Assembly (NCBI GenBank): GCA_023419375.1
Contig: JAEZYD010000006.1
Coordinates: forward strand, 117,378-181,377
Source of the DNA: Pseudomonadota bacterium
GTDB taxonomy: Bacteria > Desulfobacterota > Desulfovibrionia > Desulfovibrionales > Desulfovibrionaceae
DNA length: 64,000 bases
Direction of reading: 5' to 3'
How positions within the stretch are numbered: the stretch's first letter is position 1; each line of letters begins with the position of its first letter. Position numbers and translations under genes: made by a program. Below are positions 26,184-34,029 of the stretch, piece after piece. The notes beneath the pieces were generated by a model. The model did not search any database, was not told the origin of the DNA, and saw nothing but the letters and a program-made list of their open reading frames with translations.

Positions 26184-27002
26184 TTACTTGGACTGATCCA
26201 TGACCACTTCAGCCTCGGGGTGAACCTGGCGCAGTGCTTCATGCATGGCCGCTGCATCCGCGAAGGCGCGGAAGGGGCCGATTTTTTCATCACCCTGAGC
26301 GGCGTTGTAGCGCACAAAATATGCTTCATCGGGTTTGAGGGGCGTGCCGCTTTCGTCACTGATGACTTCCAGCTTGACCTTGCTGATGCCTTTGTCATCA
26401 ATATCAATCTGTTGCGCAGCGGCAAAGGAGAGATCAATGATGCGTCCGCGCACAAAGGGGCCTCTGTCTGTCACACAGACCATAACGCTCTTGCCGTTAT
26501 TCTGGTCGGTGACGCGAACAACCGTGCCCATGGGCAGGGTGCGGTGCGCGGCGGTAAAGGTGTACATGTCGTAATCAAGCCCGCTGGCGGTGGAACCGCC
26601 GTGGAAATCGCGTCCGTACCAGGAGGCCTTGCCGGACATGATTTCGCTTTCCTGAGCGCGTTTCAGCCAGATATCTCGGCTGTCGGTGCTATCCCTGCGT
26701 TCTTTTTCGGATAAGGACGCAGTGGATGAGGATTTGCGTTGCTTGGATTTGGAGCGCGATTCAGCTTTATCGCGCTTGGAGCGCGAGCTGTGCGAAGAGG
26801 CGGTTTTGTCACTGGTCTTTTCGCGTTTGGATTTGCGAGTTTCAGTGTCGCCGGAAGACTTTTTGGCGGCGTGGGGGGTAGCGTTCGAATGCTTTTGATC
26901 GGAGGGAGCGCTTTGTGAAGCCGCGTCGGCGTTCATGGGGGAGGCCAAAAGCATGCATAAGGCTATGGCCGCCAGCACTAATGGCCAGCGTGAATACTTC
27001 AT
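26184..27002 (-). CDS. rlpA: RlpA-type septal ring lytic transglycosylase
   Basis: Cleaves denuded glycan strands of peptidoglycan. The 272-residue product has a signal peptide (LVLAAIALCMLLASPMNADA) without a lipobox, unlike E. coli RlpA, so it is probably soluble in the periplasm. A long Lys/Ser-rich linker covers residues 30-115. The double-psi beta-barrel domain follows, with SGKASWYGRDFHGGSTASG, TAAHRTLPMGTVVRVTD and VTDRGPFVRGRIIDLSFAAA. No complete SPOR domain is clear, though the last 50 residues (GPFRAFADAAAMHEALRQ) are SPOR-like in pattern. It has its own strong promoter and a long structured leader. Confidence 0.88.
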   Translation of the reverse strand: MKYSRWPLVLAAIALCMLLASPMNADAASQSAPSDQKHSNATPHAAKKSSGDTETRKSKREKTSDKTASSHSSRSKRDKAESRSKSKQRKSSSTASLSEKERRDSTDSRDIWLKRAQESEIMSGKASWYGRDFHGGSTASGLDYDMYTFTAAHRTLPMGTVVRVTDQNNGKSVMVCVTDRGPFVRGRIIDLSFAAAQQIDIDDKGISKVKLEVISDESGTPLKPDEAYFVRYNAAQGDEKIGPFRAFADAAAMHEALRQVHPEAEVVMDQSK

Positions 27003-27154
27003 GATCGTTCCTTTGTTAGTGTTCGAGGCTGGCCAGCGAAATTGCCGGACGAACCGCGCCCGCGGTTCTGACCCCAGGAACCTTCCAATGATGGCAGCAA
27101 GCGCGCCTTGCGCTCAACGTCCATCGGTTCCCCAGGGGAATGCCTGTTCTTTGT
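27003..27154 (-). ncRNA. Structured 5' leader of rlpA, possible regulatory RNA
   Basis: Transcription from the promoter at 27161-27190 gives about 150 bases before the rlpA start. A long imperfect hairpin joins CCCCTGGGGAACC with GGTTCCTGGGG and contains GATGG/CCATC and CGCAAG/CTTGC stems. A second perfect hairpin, GAACCGCG-GG-CGCGGTTC, follows at 27051-27068. Leader-linked control or an RNA processed from it are both possible; no known family was recognised. Confidence 0.4.
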
Positions 27155-27160
27155 GGAGGC

Positions 27161-27190
27161 ACTATACAGTAAAAAAATGCCCCGTGTCAA
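27161..27190 (-). promoter_or_regulatory. Sigma-70 promoter of rlpA
   Basis: On the minus strand TTGACA and TATAGT are 18 bases apart, both near consensus. The start would be near 27154. Between this promoter and the purL terminator (27191-27382) no gene is visible. Confidence 0.75.
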
Positions 27191-27382
27191 ACTGATAAAA
27201 TCTTTTAATCCAGATAGTTATTGAAAAAGATAGTCTAGAAAATGTCAAAATTGCAGCAGAGGGGTATGAAATCGGCACGATCGTGCGGCATGGCGAACCG
27301 GCATGGAGTTGAGGCAAAAGCCATGCGCGCGGCAGAAATATTTGCGCAAAAATGCAGGGAATGGCGCCGGATTCCACCAAAT

Positions 27383-27417
27383 AAAAAGGGCAGGCAGCCG
27401 CAAAGCCACCTGCCCCG
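27383..27417 (-). terminator. Rho-independent terminator after purL
   Basis: On the minus strand GGGCAGG pairs with CCTGCCC around a 14-base loop, followed by TTTTTATTT. Confidence 0.85.
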
Positions 27418-27436
27418 ACAGTTCTGTGCAGCGGTG

Positions 27437-30436
27437 TTACCAGTCCAGCGTGCGCTTGAAGGCGCGGGCCAGATCTTCCACCGACGAGTTGACGATGACG
27501 CTGTCGCCGGATTTCATGGTCAGCTGACCGTTACCAGTGACAGTGCCGATACGGGTGCAGGGCTGCCACATTCCCAGCGCATCAAGAATCATGGCCAGAT
27601 CGGGCTTGACGCTCACAACCAGGCGGCTGGCGCTTTCGCTGTAGAGCAGTTCGGTCACGTTCATGGCTTCAAGGGCGGGCACGGCATCAAGGTTGATTTC
27701 CGCACCAAGGCGGCCGCCGATGCACATTTCTGCAATGGCCACGGCAAGGCCGCCGTCAGAGCAGTCGTGGCAGGCGGAAATGGCGCGCTGGCCCATGAGG
27801 GCGTTGACCGCGCGGTAGCGCAGCATGGCGTTGGAGGCGTCCACATGGGGAACGCGGCCACCCTTGAGGCCCAGCTCCGTGGCGGCTTCGCTGCCTGCCA
27901 TTTCACGCCATGTGCCGCCGAGCACGTAGATGGCATCGCCGGGCTGCTTGAAGTCCGAGGTCTGGGCAGCCGTGACGTTGCGGATGACGCCAAGGATGGA
28001 GAACAGCACCGTGGGCGGAATGGAAATGCGTTCGCCGCCGCCGGTGTAGTCGTTCTTCATGGAGTCCTTGCCCGAGATGCACGGCACGCCGTAGGCCAGC
28101 GAGAACTGGCGCAGGGCGCGGCAGGCGCGCACAAGCTGAGCCAGCTTGTAACGTCCGTCGGGGTTGGAGGGGCTGACCACCGGGTCGCACCAGCAGAAGT
28201 TGTCCACACCCGCCAGGGCGTCAGGGTCCGCACCCACGGCAACGGCATTGCGGATGGCTTCGTCCATGGCGTTGGCCATCATCCAGTAAGTGTCGTAATC
28301 GCTGAATTTGGGGCAGATACCGTGGGAGATCACAAGGCCCGCGTCCGATTCCAGCAGGGGGCGGATAACGCCAGCGTCTGCCGGGCCATCGCGCTTGACG
28401 CCCACAAGGGGTTTCACCACGCTGCCGCCGCGCACTTCGTGATCATACTGGCGGATGATGTATTCCTTGGAGCAGATATTGAGCGTGCCAAGCATGCGCT
28501 GCAAAAATGCGGTCTGCTCAACTTCGGCCACGTCCACGGTGACATCGGTGATTTCAGGGGCCTTCCATTCGGCTTCAAGTTCAAGCTGCGGCACACCGTC
28601 GTGCATGAACTCCATGGGCATGGAGGCGATGATGCGGTCGTGGTAGCGTACTTCAAAGAAACCGGAGGTGGTGAAGCGGCCAAGGGCTGTGGCTTCCACA
28701 TCCATGCGGGCGGCAAGGGCCATGAATTCGTCGAGCTTTTCCGGCGAAACGGCCAGGGTCATGCGTTCCTGCGCTTCAGAAAGCAGAATTTCCCAGGGGC
28801 GCAGGCCGTCGTATTTCAGCGGAGCCTTGGCGATATCCAGCACGCAGCCGCCGGTGTCTTCGGCCATTTCGCCCACTGAGGAGGAAAGGCCGCCAGCGCC
28901 GTTGTCGGTGATGGCGTGGTACAGGCCCATATCGCGGGCGCGCATGATGAAGTCGTACATCTTGCGCTGGGTGATGGGGTCGCCGATCTGCACCGCAGTG
29001 GCGGGCGAGCCTTCGTGCAGCTCTTCAGACGAGAATGTTGCGCCGTGGATGCCGTCCTTGCCGATGCGGCCGCCGGTCATGACAATGTAGTCGCCTTCCT
29101 CGGCCTGCTTGAACCAGCCGGGGCGGCCATGAATCTCAGCGGGGATGATGCCAACGGTGCCGCAGTACACCAGCGGCTTGCCAAGATAGCGCTCGTCAAA
29201 GACCAGCGAACCATTGACCGTGGGAATGCCCGACTTGTTGCCGCCGTGCTCCACGCCTTCGCGCACGCCTTCCAGCACGCGGCGGGGGTGCAGCAGGCGC
29301 GGGGGCAGGTTTTTATCGTGGAAGGGCGAGGCAAAGCAGAACACGTCCGTATTGCACACCAGTTCCGCGCCCATACCTGTGCCCATGGGGTCGCGGTTCA
29401 CGCCCACAATGCCGGTGAGCGCGCCACCGTAGGGGTCGAGCGCCGAGGGGCTGTTGTGGGTTTCAACCTTGATGCAGGCATCGTAGCCGTTGATAAAGGC
29501 GATAACGCCCGCATTGTCCTTGAAAACGGACTTGCAGTAGTCGTCCTCGCCCATGCGCTCGCGCAGCATGGCCGTGGCGTCGCGGATGCAGGTCTTGTAG
29601 AGGTTGTCCACCACTTCGCTGCGGCCCGTGGCGGCATCGGTATAATTGATGCGCGAGGCAAAAATTTTGTGCTTGCAGTGCTCGGACCATGTCTGGGCCA
29701 GCACTTCCATTTCCACATCCGTGGGGTCGGCGGGCAGGCCAAGGGCCTTGCGGCGGTCGGCTTCTTCCTGCGCGGTGAACTGCTCGCGGATGCTGTGCAT
29801 TTCCTTGAGATTGAGCGCCCAGGTGTTTTCGCGACTGGCCTTTGTCAGGGCGTCGTCGTCCATGGCGGAAAGAGCGATGGTGTCAACGGTTTCGTTGATC
29901 TCGCCTGTAACCCGTGCGGCCTGCGCTTCAAAGCCGGGCTGTGCGTCCCATTCCTGACGGCTCTTGATGCGGTAGCGCTGGATGAGCGTATTGCACAAAA
30001 GGTCGCGGGCCAGCATGTCCACCTGCTCGCGGGTGAGGGGCGCGGCCTTGTCGCTGCTGATGCGGTACTGCACGGCGGTATACACGCGCAGGCTGTCGCG
30101 CGGGATGTCCAGCACCATGGCGGCGGTATCGCGCGCGGTGCGGGCCTCGTTATCCGTCACGCCGGGGCGGAAGCCCACTTCCACAAACCAGTCTGCCGCA
30201 GGGTCAAGCAGGGGCAGCGGCTCAAGGGAGGCTTCCTGAAGGATGGGGTCGTGCCAGATGCTTTCGTCCAGCAGACGGGCCACCTGCGCGGCATCAAGCC
30301 CGTCAGCGGTAAAGACCTTGATCTGGCGAACGCCAGAAACAGAAATGTTCAGCGCCTTGCGCAGGTGCTGGGCCGTCTTGCGGCCCTGGGTATCGTCAAG
30401 TCCGGCGCGGGGGCCGGTTTCCACCCTGTAGAGCAT
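27437..30436 (-). CDS. purL: Phosphoribosylformylglycinamidine synthase with PurS-like N-terminus
   Basis: Converts FGAR to FGAM in purine synthesis. The 999-residue protein is longer than small PurL (about 740) and shorter than glutaminase-fused large PurL (about 1300). The first 165 residues look like two PurS-like modules (MLYRVETGPRAGLDD and FVEVGFRPGVTDNEARTA). The core has TWSEHCKHKIFASRI, HNSPSALDPYGGALTG, GGRIGKDGIHGATFSS, ITDNGAGGLSSSVGEMAEDT, and a second AIRS half ending in SDGGLAVAIAEMCIGGRLG. No glutaminase domain follows, so PurQ must supply ammonia. AGAGGA stands nine bases before the ATG at 30436; the ATG at 30445 is too close to it. ispB-type prenyltransferase gene lies 27 bases upstream. 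Confidence 0.92.
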   Translation of the reverse strand: MLYRVETGPRAGLDDTQGRKTAQHLRKALNISVSGVRQIKVFTADGLDAAQVARLLDESIWHDPILQEASLEPLPLLDPAADWFVEVGFRPGVTDNEARTARDTAAMVLDIPRDSLRVYTAVQYRISSDKAAPLTREQVDMLARDLLCNTLIQRYRIKSRQEWDAQPGFEAQAARVTGEINETVDTIALSAMDDDALTKASRENTWALNLKEMHSIREQFTAQEEADRRKALGLPADPTDVEMEVLAQTWSEHCKHKIFASRINYTDAATGRSEVVDNLYKTCIRDATAMLRERMGEDDYCKSVFKDNAGVIAFINGYDACIKVETHNSPSALDPYGGALTGIVGVNRDPMGTGMGAELVCNTDVFCFASPFHDKNLPPRLLHPRRVLEGVREGVEHGGNKSGIPTVNGSLVFDERYLGKPLVYCGTVGIIPAEIHGRPGWFKQAEEGDYIVMTGGRIGKDGIHGATFSSEELHEGSPATAVQIGDPITQRKMYDFIMRARDMGLYHAITDNGAGGLSSSVGEMAEDTGGCVLDIAKAPLKYDGLRPWEILLSEAQERMTLAVSPEKLDEFMALAARMDVEATALGRFTTSGFFEVRYHDRIIASMPMEFMHDGVPQLELEAEWKAPEITDVTVDVAEVEQTAFLQRMLGTLNICSKEYIIRQYDHEVRGGSVVKPLVGVKRDGPADAGVIRPLLESDAGLVISHGICPKFSDYDTYWMMANAMDEAIRNAVAVGADPDALAGVDNFCWCDPVVSPSNPDGRYKLAQLVRACRALRQFSLAYGVPCISGKDSMKNDYTGGGERISIPPTVLFSILGVIRNVTAAQTSDFKQPGDAIYVLGGTWREMAGSEAATELGLKGGRVPHVDASNAMLRYRAVNALMGQRAISACHDCSDGGLAVAIAEMCIGGRLGAEINLDAVPALEAMNVTELLYSESASRLVVSVKPDLAMILDALGMWQPCTRIGTVTGNGQLTMKSGDSVIVNSSVEDLARAFKRTLDW

Positions 30437-30463
30437 GGTTTGCATTCCTCTTGGTTTGGCTGC

Positions 30464-31429
30464 TTACTTTTTTCTGTCGCGCACGTAGTCGGCCATCTGG
30501 CGCATAAGCTCGCGCTCGGGCCTGTCAGGCAGAGTTTCTAATGCCTGCCTGGCCGCGTCAAGAAATTCATCGGCCTGACGGCGCACGGCATCGTCATGCC
30601 CGGCCTGCCGGATGCTCTCGGCAATGCTGGCGGCATCGGCTTCCGTCATCAGCCCTGCGCAAAAGGCGGCGTCAAAGGCGCTGCGTTCTGCGGTGCTCAG
30701 GCTGTCGCGGTAGAGGCGCAGGGGGGGCGTAAGCTTGCCCTCGCGCACATCGCCGCCAGTGGGCTTGCCGGTCACGCTTTCTGGCGCGAAATCAAGGGCA
30801 TCGTCCACCATCTGAAAGGCCATGCCAAGATTTTCGCCATAGGCGGCGGCAGCGGCCACTGCGGCATCATCGGCTCCGGCGGCAAGCGCGCCCATTTCAC
30901 AGGCAGCGCGGATAAGCCAGGCCGTTTTGCCGCGCACCATGTCTTCATAGTCGGCGCTGTTCGAATCCACGCGGCGCTGTGCCGCGATTTCAAGGATTTC
31001 ACCCGCAGCCGTGCGGCTGGTGGCCTCCGAGAAACAGCGGGTCAGCCGGGTATCGCCATAATTGGCCACCAGGGCGTTGGCCCCGGCCAGCAGGGCATCG
31101 CCCGCAAGAATGACGCTGGAAACATCAAACAGCGTGTGTGCAGCGGGCTTGCCACGGCGGCTTACGGCATTGTCCAGCACATCATCGTGCAGCAGGGTTG
31201 CGGCGTGGAGCATTTCCAGCGTGATCGCCAGATCCTGTATGCTCTTGGCCTCATGGCCCAGCAGGCGGGCCGTGAGCACGGTGAGCAGGGGCCGCAGGCG
31301 CTTGCCGCCCGCATCAAAAATATGCCGGGCCACAGGCCGCACCGGTTCCGGCAGGGTGTCCACTGCCTTGTTCAGAGCGCGGTTGATGCCGGGCAACTCA
31401 AGGGCCAGACGTGCTTTCAGTTGGATCAT
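30464..31429 (-). CDS. ispB: Long-chain polyprenyl diphosphate synthase
   Basis: Elongates allylic diphosphates with isopentenyl diphosphate. The 321-residue all-helical trans-prenyltransferase has FDAGGKRLRPLLTVL, the first aspartate-rich motif LLHDDVLDNA, SRRGKPAAHT, and the second motif AFQMVDDALDF. With mqnB and menG beside it, the product most likely feeds the menaquinone side chain. Chain length cannot be read off. The gene lies seven bases after mqnB on the same strand. Confidence 0.88.
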   Translation of the reverse strand: MIQLKARLALELPGINRALNKAVDTLPEPVRPVARHIFDAGGKRLRPLLTVLTARLLGHEAKSIQDLAITLEMLHAATLLHDDVLDNAVSRRGKPAAHTLFDVSSVILAGDALLAGANALVANYGDTRLTRCFSEATSRTAAGEILEIAAQRRVDSNSADYEDMVRGKTAWLIRAACEMGALAAGADDAAVAAAAAYGENLGMAFQMVDDALDFAPESVTGKPTGGDVREGKLTPPLRLYRDSLSTAERSAFDAAFCAGLMTEADAASIAESIRQAGHDDAVRRQADEFLDAARQALETLPDRPERELMRQMADYVRDRKK

Positions 31430-31436
31430 ATGCTAC

Positions 31437-32198
31437 TCAGATAAGGTTAAGCGCGGGCAACACCCGCGTGAGCGCGCGCAGCGCGCCGGGAAAATCCTTT
31501 TCGTCATTGGCGCGGGGGCCGACCTTGTTGGAAACGCTGCGCGCCTCCACACAGGGTATGCCCTCGCGGGCGCAGGCATACGCCACGGCAAAGCCTTCCA
31601 TATTTTCCAGATCAGCCCGGTAGCGGGCGCGCAGGTCTGCCGCTCTGGCAAAACTCGCGCTGACCCCGGCAACGGTGAGCGATGTGCAAGGCAAAAAAAC
31701 ATCCGGTTGCTGCCGCGCGCCAAAGCGTTCCAGCGCTTCCGCTCCTGCCAGAGGCAGGCGGTTGCGTACCGCAGGCCCGGTCTCTGGCTGCCACTGCGGA
31801 AAGCCAAAAGCCTCGGCGGTGACGGAGCGCCCGTCGTGCAGGCCGTATTCGGGCCAGATTTCTTCGCTCACCGTGCACAGCCCCAAGAGTGGGCGCTCTG
31901 CCAGATCAAAGGCCCCGGCAAGACCAGCGTTGAGCACAGCCTTTATGGGCGTGCCCTCGGCTTTAGCCCTGCAAAGGGCCATACCCATGGCCAGCGCGGC
32001 GTTAATGGGCCCGACCCCGGTAATGCAGCACAGCGCAGCGCCACATTTGAGGCGCACGGGCCAGAGGTGCATTTCTGGCCAGGATTTTGCTGGGCTTTCA
32101 GTTGCTTCCCCTGCTGGCGCGGCAAGCCCCGCCGGGGAAAATCCGGGCACAAGGCTCGCCAGTTCCGGGCCGGTAGCGGCGCAAAGCAGTAGGCTCAC
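31437..32198 (-). CDS. mqnB: Futalosine hydrolase
   Basis: Releases hypoxanthine from futalosine (or adenine from aminofutalosine) in the futalosine route to menaquinone. The 253-residue nucleoside-phosphorylase-fold protein has CCITGVGPINAALAMGMAL, LNAGLAGAFD, the ligand-binding DLENMEGFAVAYA and ARSVSNKVGPRA. The N-terminus MSLLLCAATGPELASLVPGF is typical. It sits directly upstream of the polyprenyl synthase gene and 460 bases from menG, which points to menaquinone and not to general nucleoside salvage. Confidence 0.85.
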   Translation of the reverse strand: MSLLLCAATGPELASLVPGFSPAGLAAPAGEATESPAKSWPEMHLWPVRLKCGAALCCITGVGPINAALAMGMALCRAKAEGTPIKAVLNAGLAGAFDLAERPLLGLCTVSEEIWPEYGLHDGRSVTAEAFGFPQWQPETGPAVRNRLPLAGAEALERFGARQQPDVFLPCTSLTVAGVSASFARAADLRARYRADLENMEGFAVAYACAREGIPCVEARSVSNKVGPRANDEKDFPGALRALTRVLPALNLI

Positions 32199-32358
32199 AG
32201 GATCACTGCCTTTGGCTGCTGCTTGCCGGGCGCAGGGCTGGGCAAAACGCGCCTGCGGGGTTGCCCCGGCAGGTCATGCCTGTGCCATTGTGCAGCGCCG
32301 TGTGAGCAGCCATGATTCGTTCCTTTACAAAAGGCGGGTTTTCCGTCACCAGAAAACC

Positions 32359-32556
32359 ATGAAATTCGATTACGCCCTTTTTCTCCGCGCTCTTGGTCTG
32401 GCCATCGTTATTGAGGGCCTTTGCTGGACACTCTTTCCCGGCGGCATGCGGCGCGCCCTGCTGCAATTGCTACCCCAGTCGGAAAGCCGCCTCCGCGTTA
32501 TCGGGCTGATCGCCCTGGCCATGGGGCTGGGCCTGGTGGCACTGGCCTCGCGCTGA
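32359..32556 (+). CDS. DUF2065 (YjeT-like) small membrane protein
   Basis: A 65-residue protein starting MKFDYALFLRALGLAIVIEG. It has two hydrophobic helices with a short PGGMRRALLQLLPQSESRLR loop between them, the arrangement of the DUF2065 family (E. coli YjeT). The function is unknown; some members lie next to hflC. The gene is divergent from mqnB and convergent with menG. The ribosome-binding site is weak. The sequence pattern, not context, supports it. Confidence 0.75.
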   Translation: MKFDYALFLRALGLAIVIEGLCWTLFPGGMRRALLQLLPQSESRLRVIGLIALAMGLGLVALASR

Positions 32557-32657
32557 GGCCTGATTACCCGCGCATCGTTTCTGTCTTGCCGCCCGGCGAG
32601 CCTTCAGATGCCGCTGTGAATGCGTCACGAGAACGGCATGTTCTGCGCCAATCTGAT

Positions 32658-33398
32658 CTAGCGCGCTTTTTCACCCACATGCAGGCAGACGATGCCGGAA
32701 GTGAGCTTTTCGTGCCATGCACGTTCAAAGCCCGCTGCGCGCATTTCTTTTTCAAGGCTGAGGGCCGAGGGGAACTTGCGGATGGTATCGGCAAGATACT
32801 CATACGCGCCCGGATCTTTTGAAAATACTTTGCCAACCCTGGGCAACAGGTGGTTGAGATACACGTTGTACAGGCCACCCCAGATACGCTCCTGCCCGGA
32901 ACCGAATTCAAGAATGCAGGCCCTGCCGCCGGGGCGCAGAACGCGCAGCATTTCGGCAAAAGCCGCCTCGCGGGGCAGAATGTTGCGGATGCCAAAGGCA
33001 ATGGTGATGCAGTCAACAGAAGCATCGGGCAGGGGCAGGCGCTTGGCGTCTGCGGCAACGGGCAGAATGCTGCGGGCGTTGGCGTCCTTGAGTTTGCGGC
33101 TGCCGCGTACCAGCATGGGCGGGCAAAAATCCATGGCCGGAACAATGGCCGAGGGGTGGCGGCGGCGAATGGCAAGGGAAACATCCAGCGTGCCAGCCGC
33201 CAGATCCAGTACGCGCCCGGTATCGCCCAGGCGCACATTTTGCGCCAGCACCTTGCGCCAGTACTGGTCAAGCCCGAGGCTGAGCACGCGGTTCAGCAGG
33301 TCGTAAAAAGGCACAATACGGCCAAACATGCCTGCCACAGCCGCATCGTGCGCAGGTTTGACAACAGTTTCCGTAGCGGTGTTGCGGGGAGATTCCAC
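32658..33398 (-). CDS. menG: Demethylmenaquinone methyltransferase
   Basis: Adds the last methyl group to the menaquinone ring using S-adenosylmethionine. The 246-residue UbiE/MenG protein has FGRIVPFYDLLNRVLSLGLD near residue 25, the SAM-binding VLDLAAGTLDVSLAI, FGIRNILPREAAFAEMLRV and RPGGRACILEFG. It follows the small 56-residue gene by two bases and ends before a short gap. Menaquinone is the main quinone of sulfate reducers, so UbiE-type ubiquinone work is not expected. Confidence 0.92.
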   Translation of the reverse strand: MESPRNTATETVVKPAHDAAVAGMFGRIVPFYDLLNRVLSLGLDQYWRKVLAQNVRLGDTGRVLDLAAGTLDVSLAIRRRHPSAIVPAMDFCPPMLVRGSRKLKDANARSILPVAADAKRLPLPDASVDCITIAFGIRNILPREAAFAEMLRVLRPGGRACILEFGSGQERIWGGLYNVYLNHLLPRVGKVFSKDPGAYEYLADTIRKFPSALSLEKEMRAAGFERAWHEKLTSGIVCLHVGEKAR

Positions 33399-33400
33399 GT

Positions 33401-33571
33401 TTATTTCCCGGCCTTGTCCTGGTCGGCATCCACACCGATGGCGGCGCAGACAACACGATAGACCGAAGGAAATACCTCAGCAAAATTGCTGGGGGAAACC
33501 GTGCGCGTTTCTATGAATTTGGCGGTCAGTTCCTTGGCAACCTGTAGGGCTTCCTTGCGATCCTTATCCAT
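33401..33571 (-). CDS. Small conserved protein upstream of menG
   Basis: A 56-residue product starting MDKDRKEALQVAKELTAKF and containing IETRTVSPSNFAEVFPSVY. It is helical, with no cysteine pattern or membrane segment. A TGAGG ribosome-binding site precedes the ATG; the menG start lies two bases after its stop, so the genes are coupled. No function is known. The pattern K-F-I-E-x-x-x-V-S-x-x-N-F looks conserved-protein-like to me, but I cannot verify a family. Confidence 0.6.
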   Translation of the reverse strand: MDKDRKEALQVAKELTAKFIETRTVSPSNFAEVFPSVYRVVCAAIGVDADQDKAGK

Positions 33572-34029
33572 GCGGGCCTCAGCTTCCGGCCCTGACGGGC
33601 GCGGCAAATATGAAAAACCCGCCCCTTTGGGGAACGGCCGTGACCCACAGCGGGTATTGCCTGGACGGGTTAAGAAACGGAAGCAACAGCCCCCGCCCCT
33701 TTGTTTTATTGATTGAGAATCGCGGGGCAGCGCCCGCGAAACCGCGCAACAGCATATGCGTTCCGCCTGCCATTGGCAAGGCCGACATGCCTGCGCGCCT
33801 GGAGCCTTTTACCCTGAAATACCTGTTGCCAGCGAAGCAGCGACTGGAGCAGGGCCTTCGGCATGGGGCGAAGCTGGTTCGGCTTGCAGGCGCTTCGCCA
33901 AGGGGATTTCTCCAAAAATTGCACAACCCATGCGGGCAGGTATGCTGCCAACCGGCATCAACAACCCGGAATAGTCCGGGCGGCTGCTTGCGGCCTGGAC
34001 GCTGGCCGTAGCAGAGGGCAAAAATCCCT
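33572..34029. other. Intergenic region without a convincing gene
   Basis: About 460 bases between the small menG-linked gene and the repeat protein. Open frames on both strands here are overlapping and lack family signals. An AGAGGG/CCCTCT hairpin (about 34013-34030) touches the stop codon of the repeat protein, and may end its transcript, but has no T-run. Confidence 0.6.

Noticed and set aside
27242..28879. A 545-codon plus-strand open frame opposite purL
   Set aside because: It lies mostly antisense to conserved purL motifs, and its product is His/Gly/Ala-rich without any family signal.
33610..34011. A 133-residue plus-strand open frame
   Set aside because: Low-complexity product with no domain, no good ribosome-binding site and a competing minus-strand frame of equal quality.
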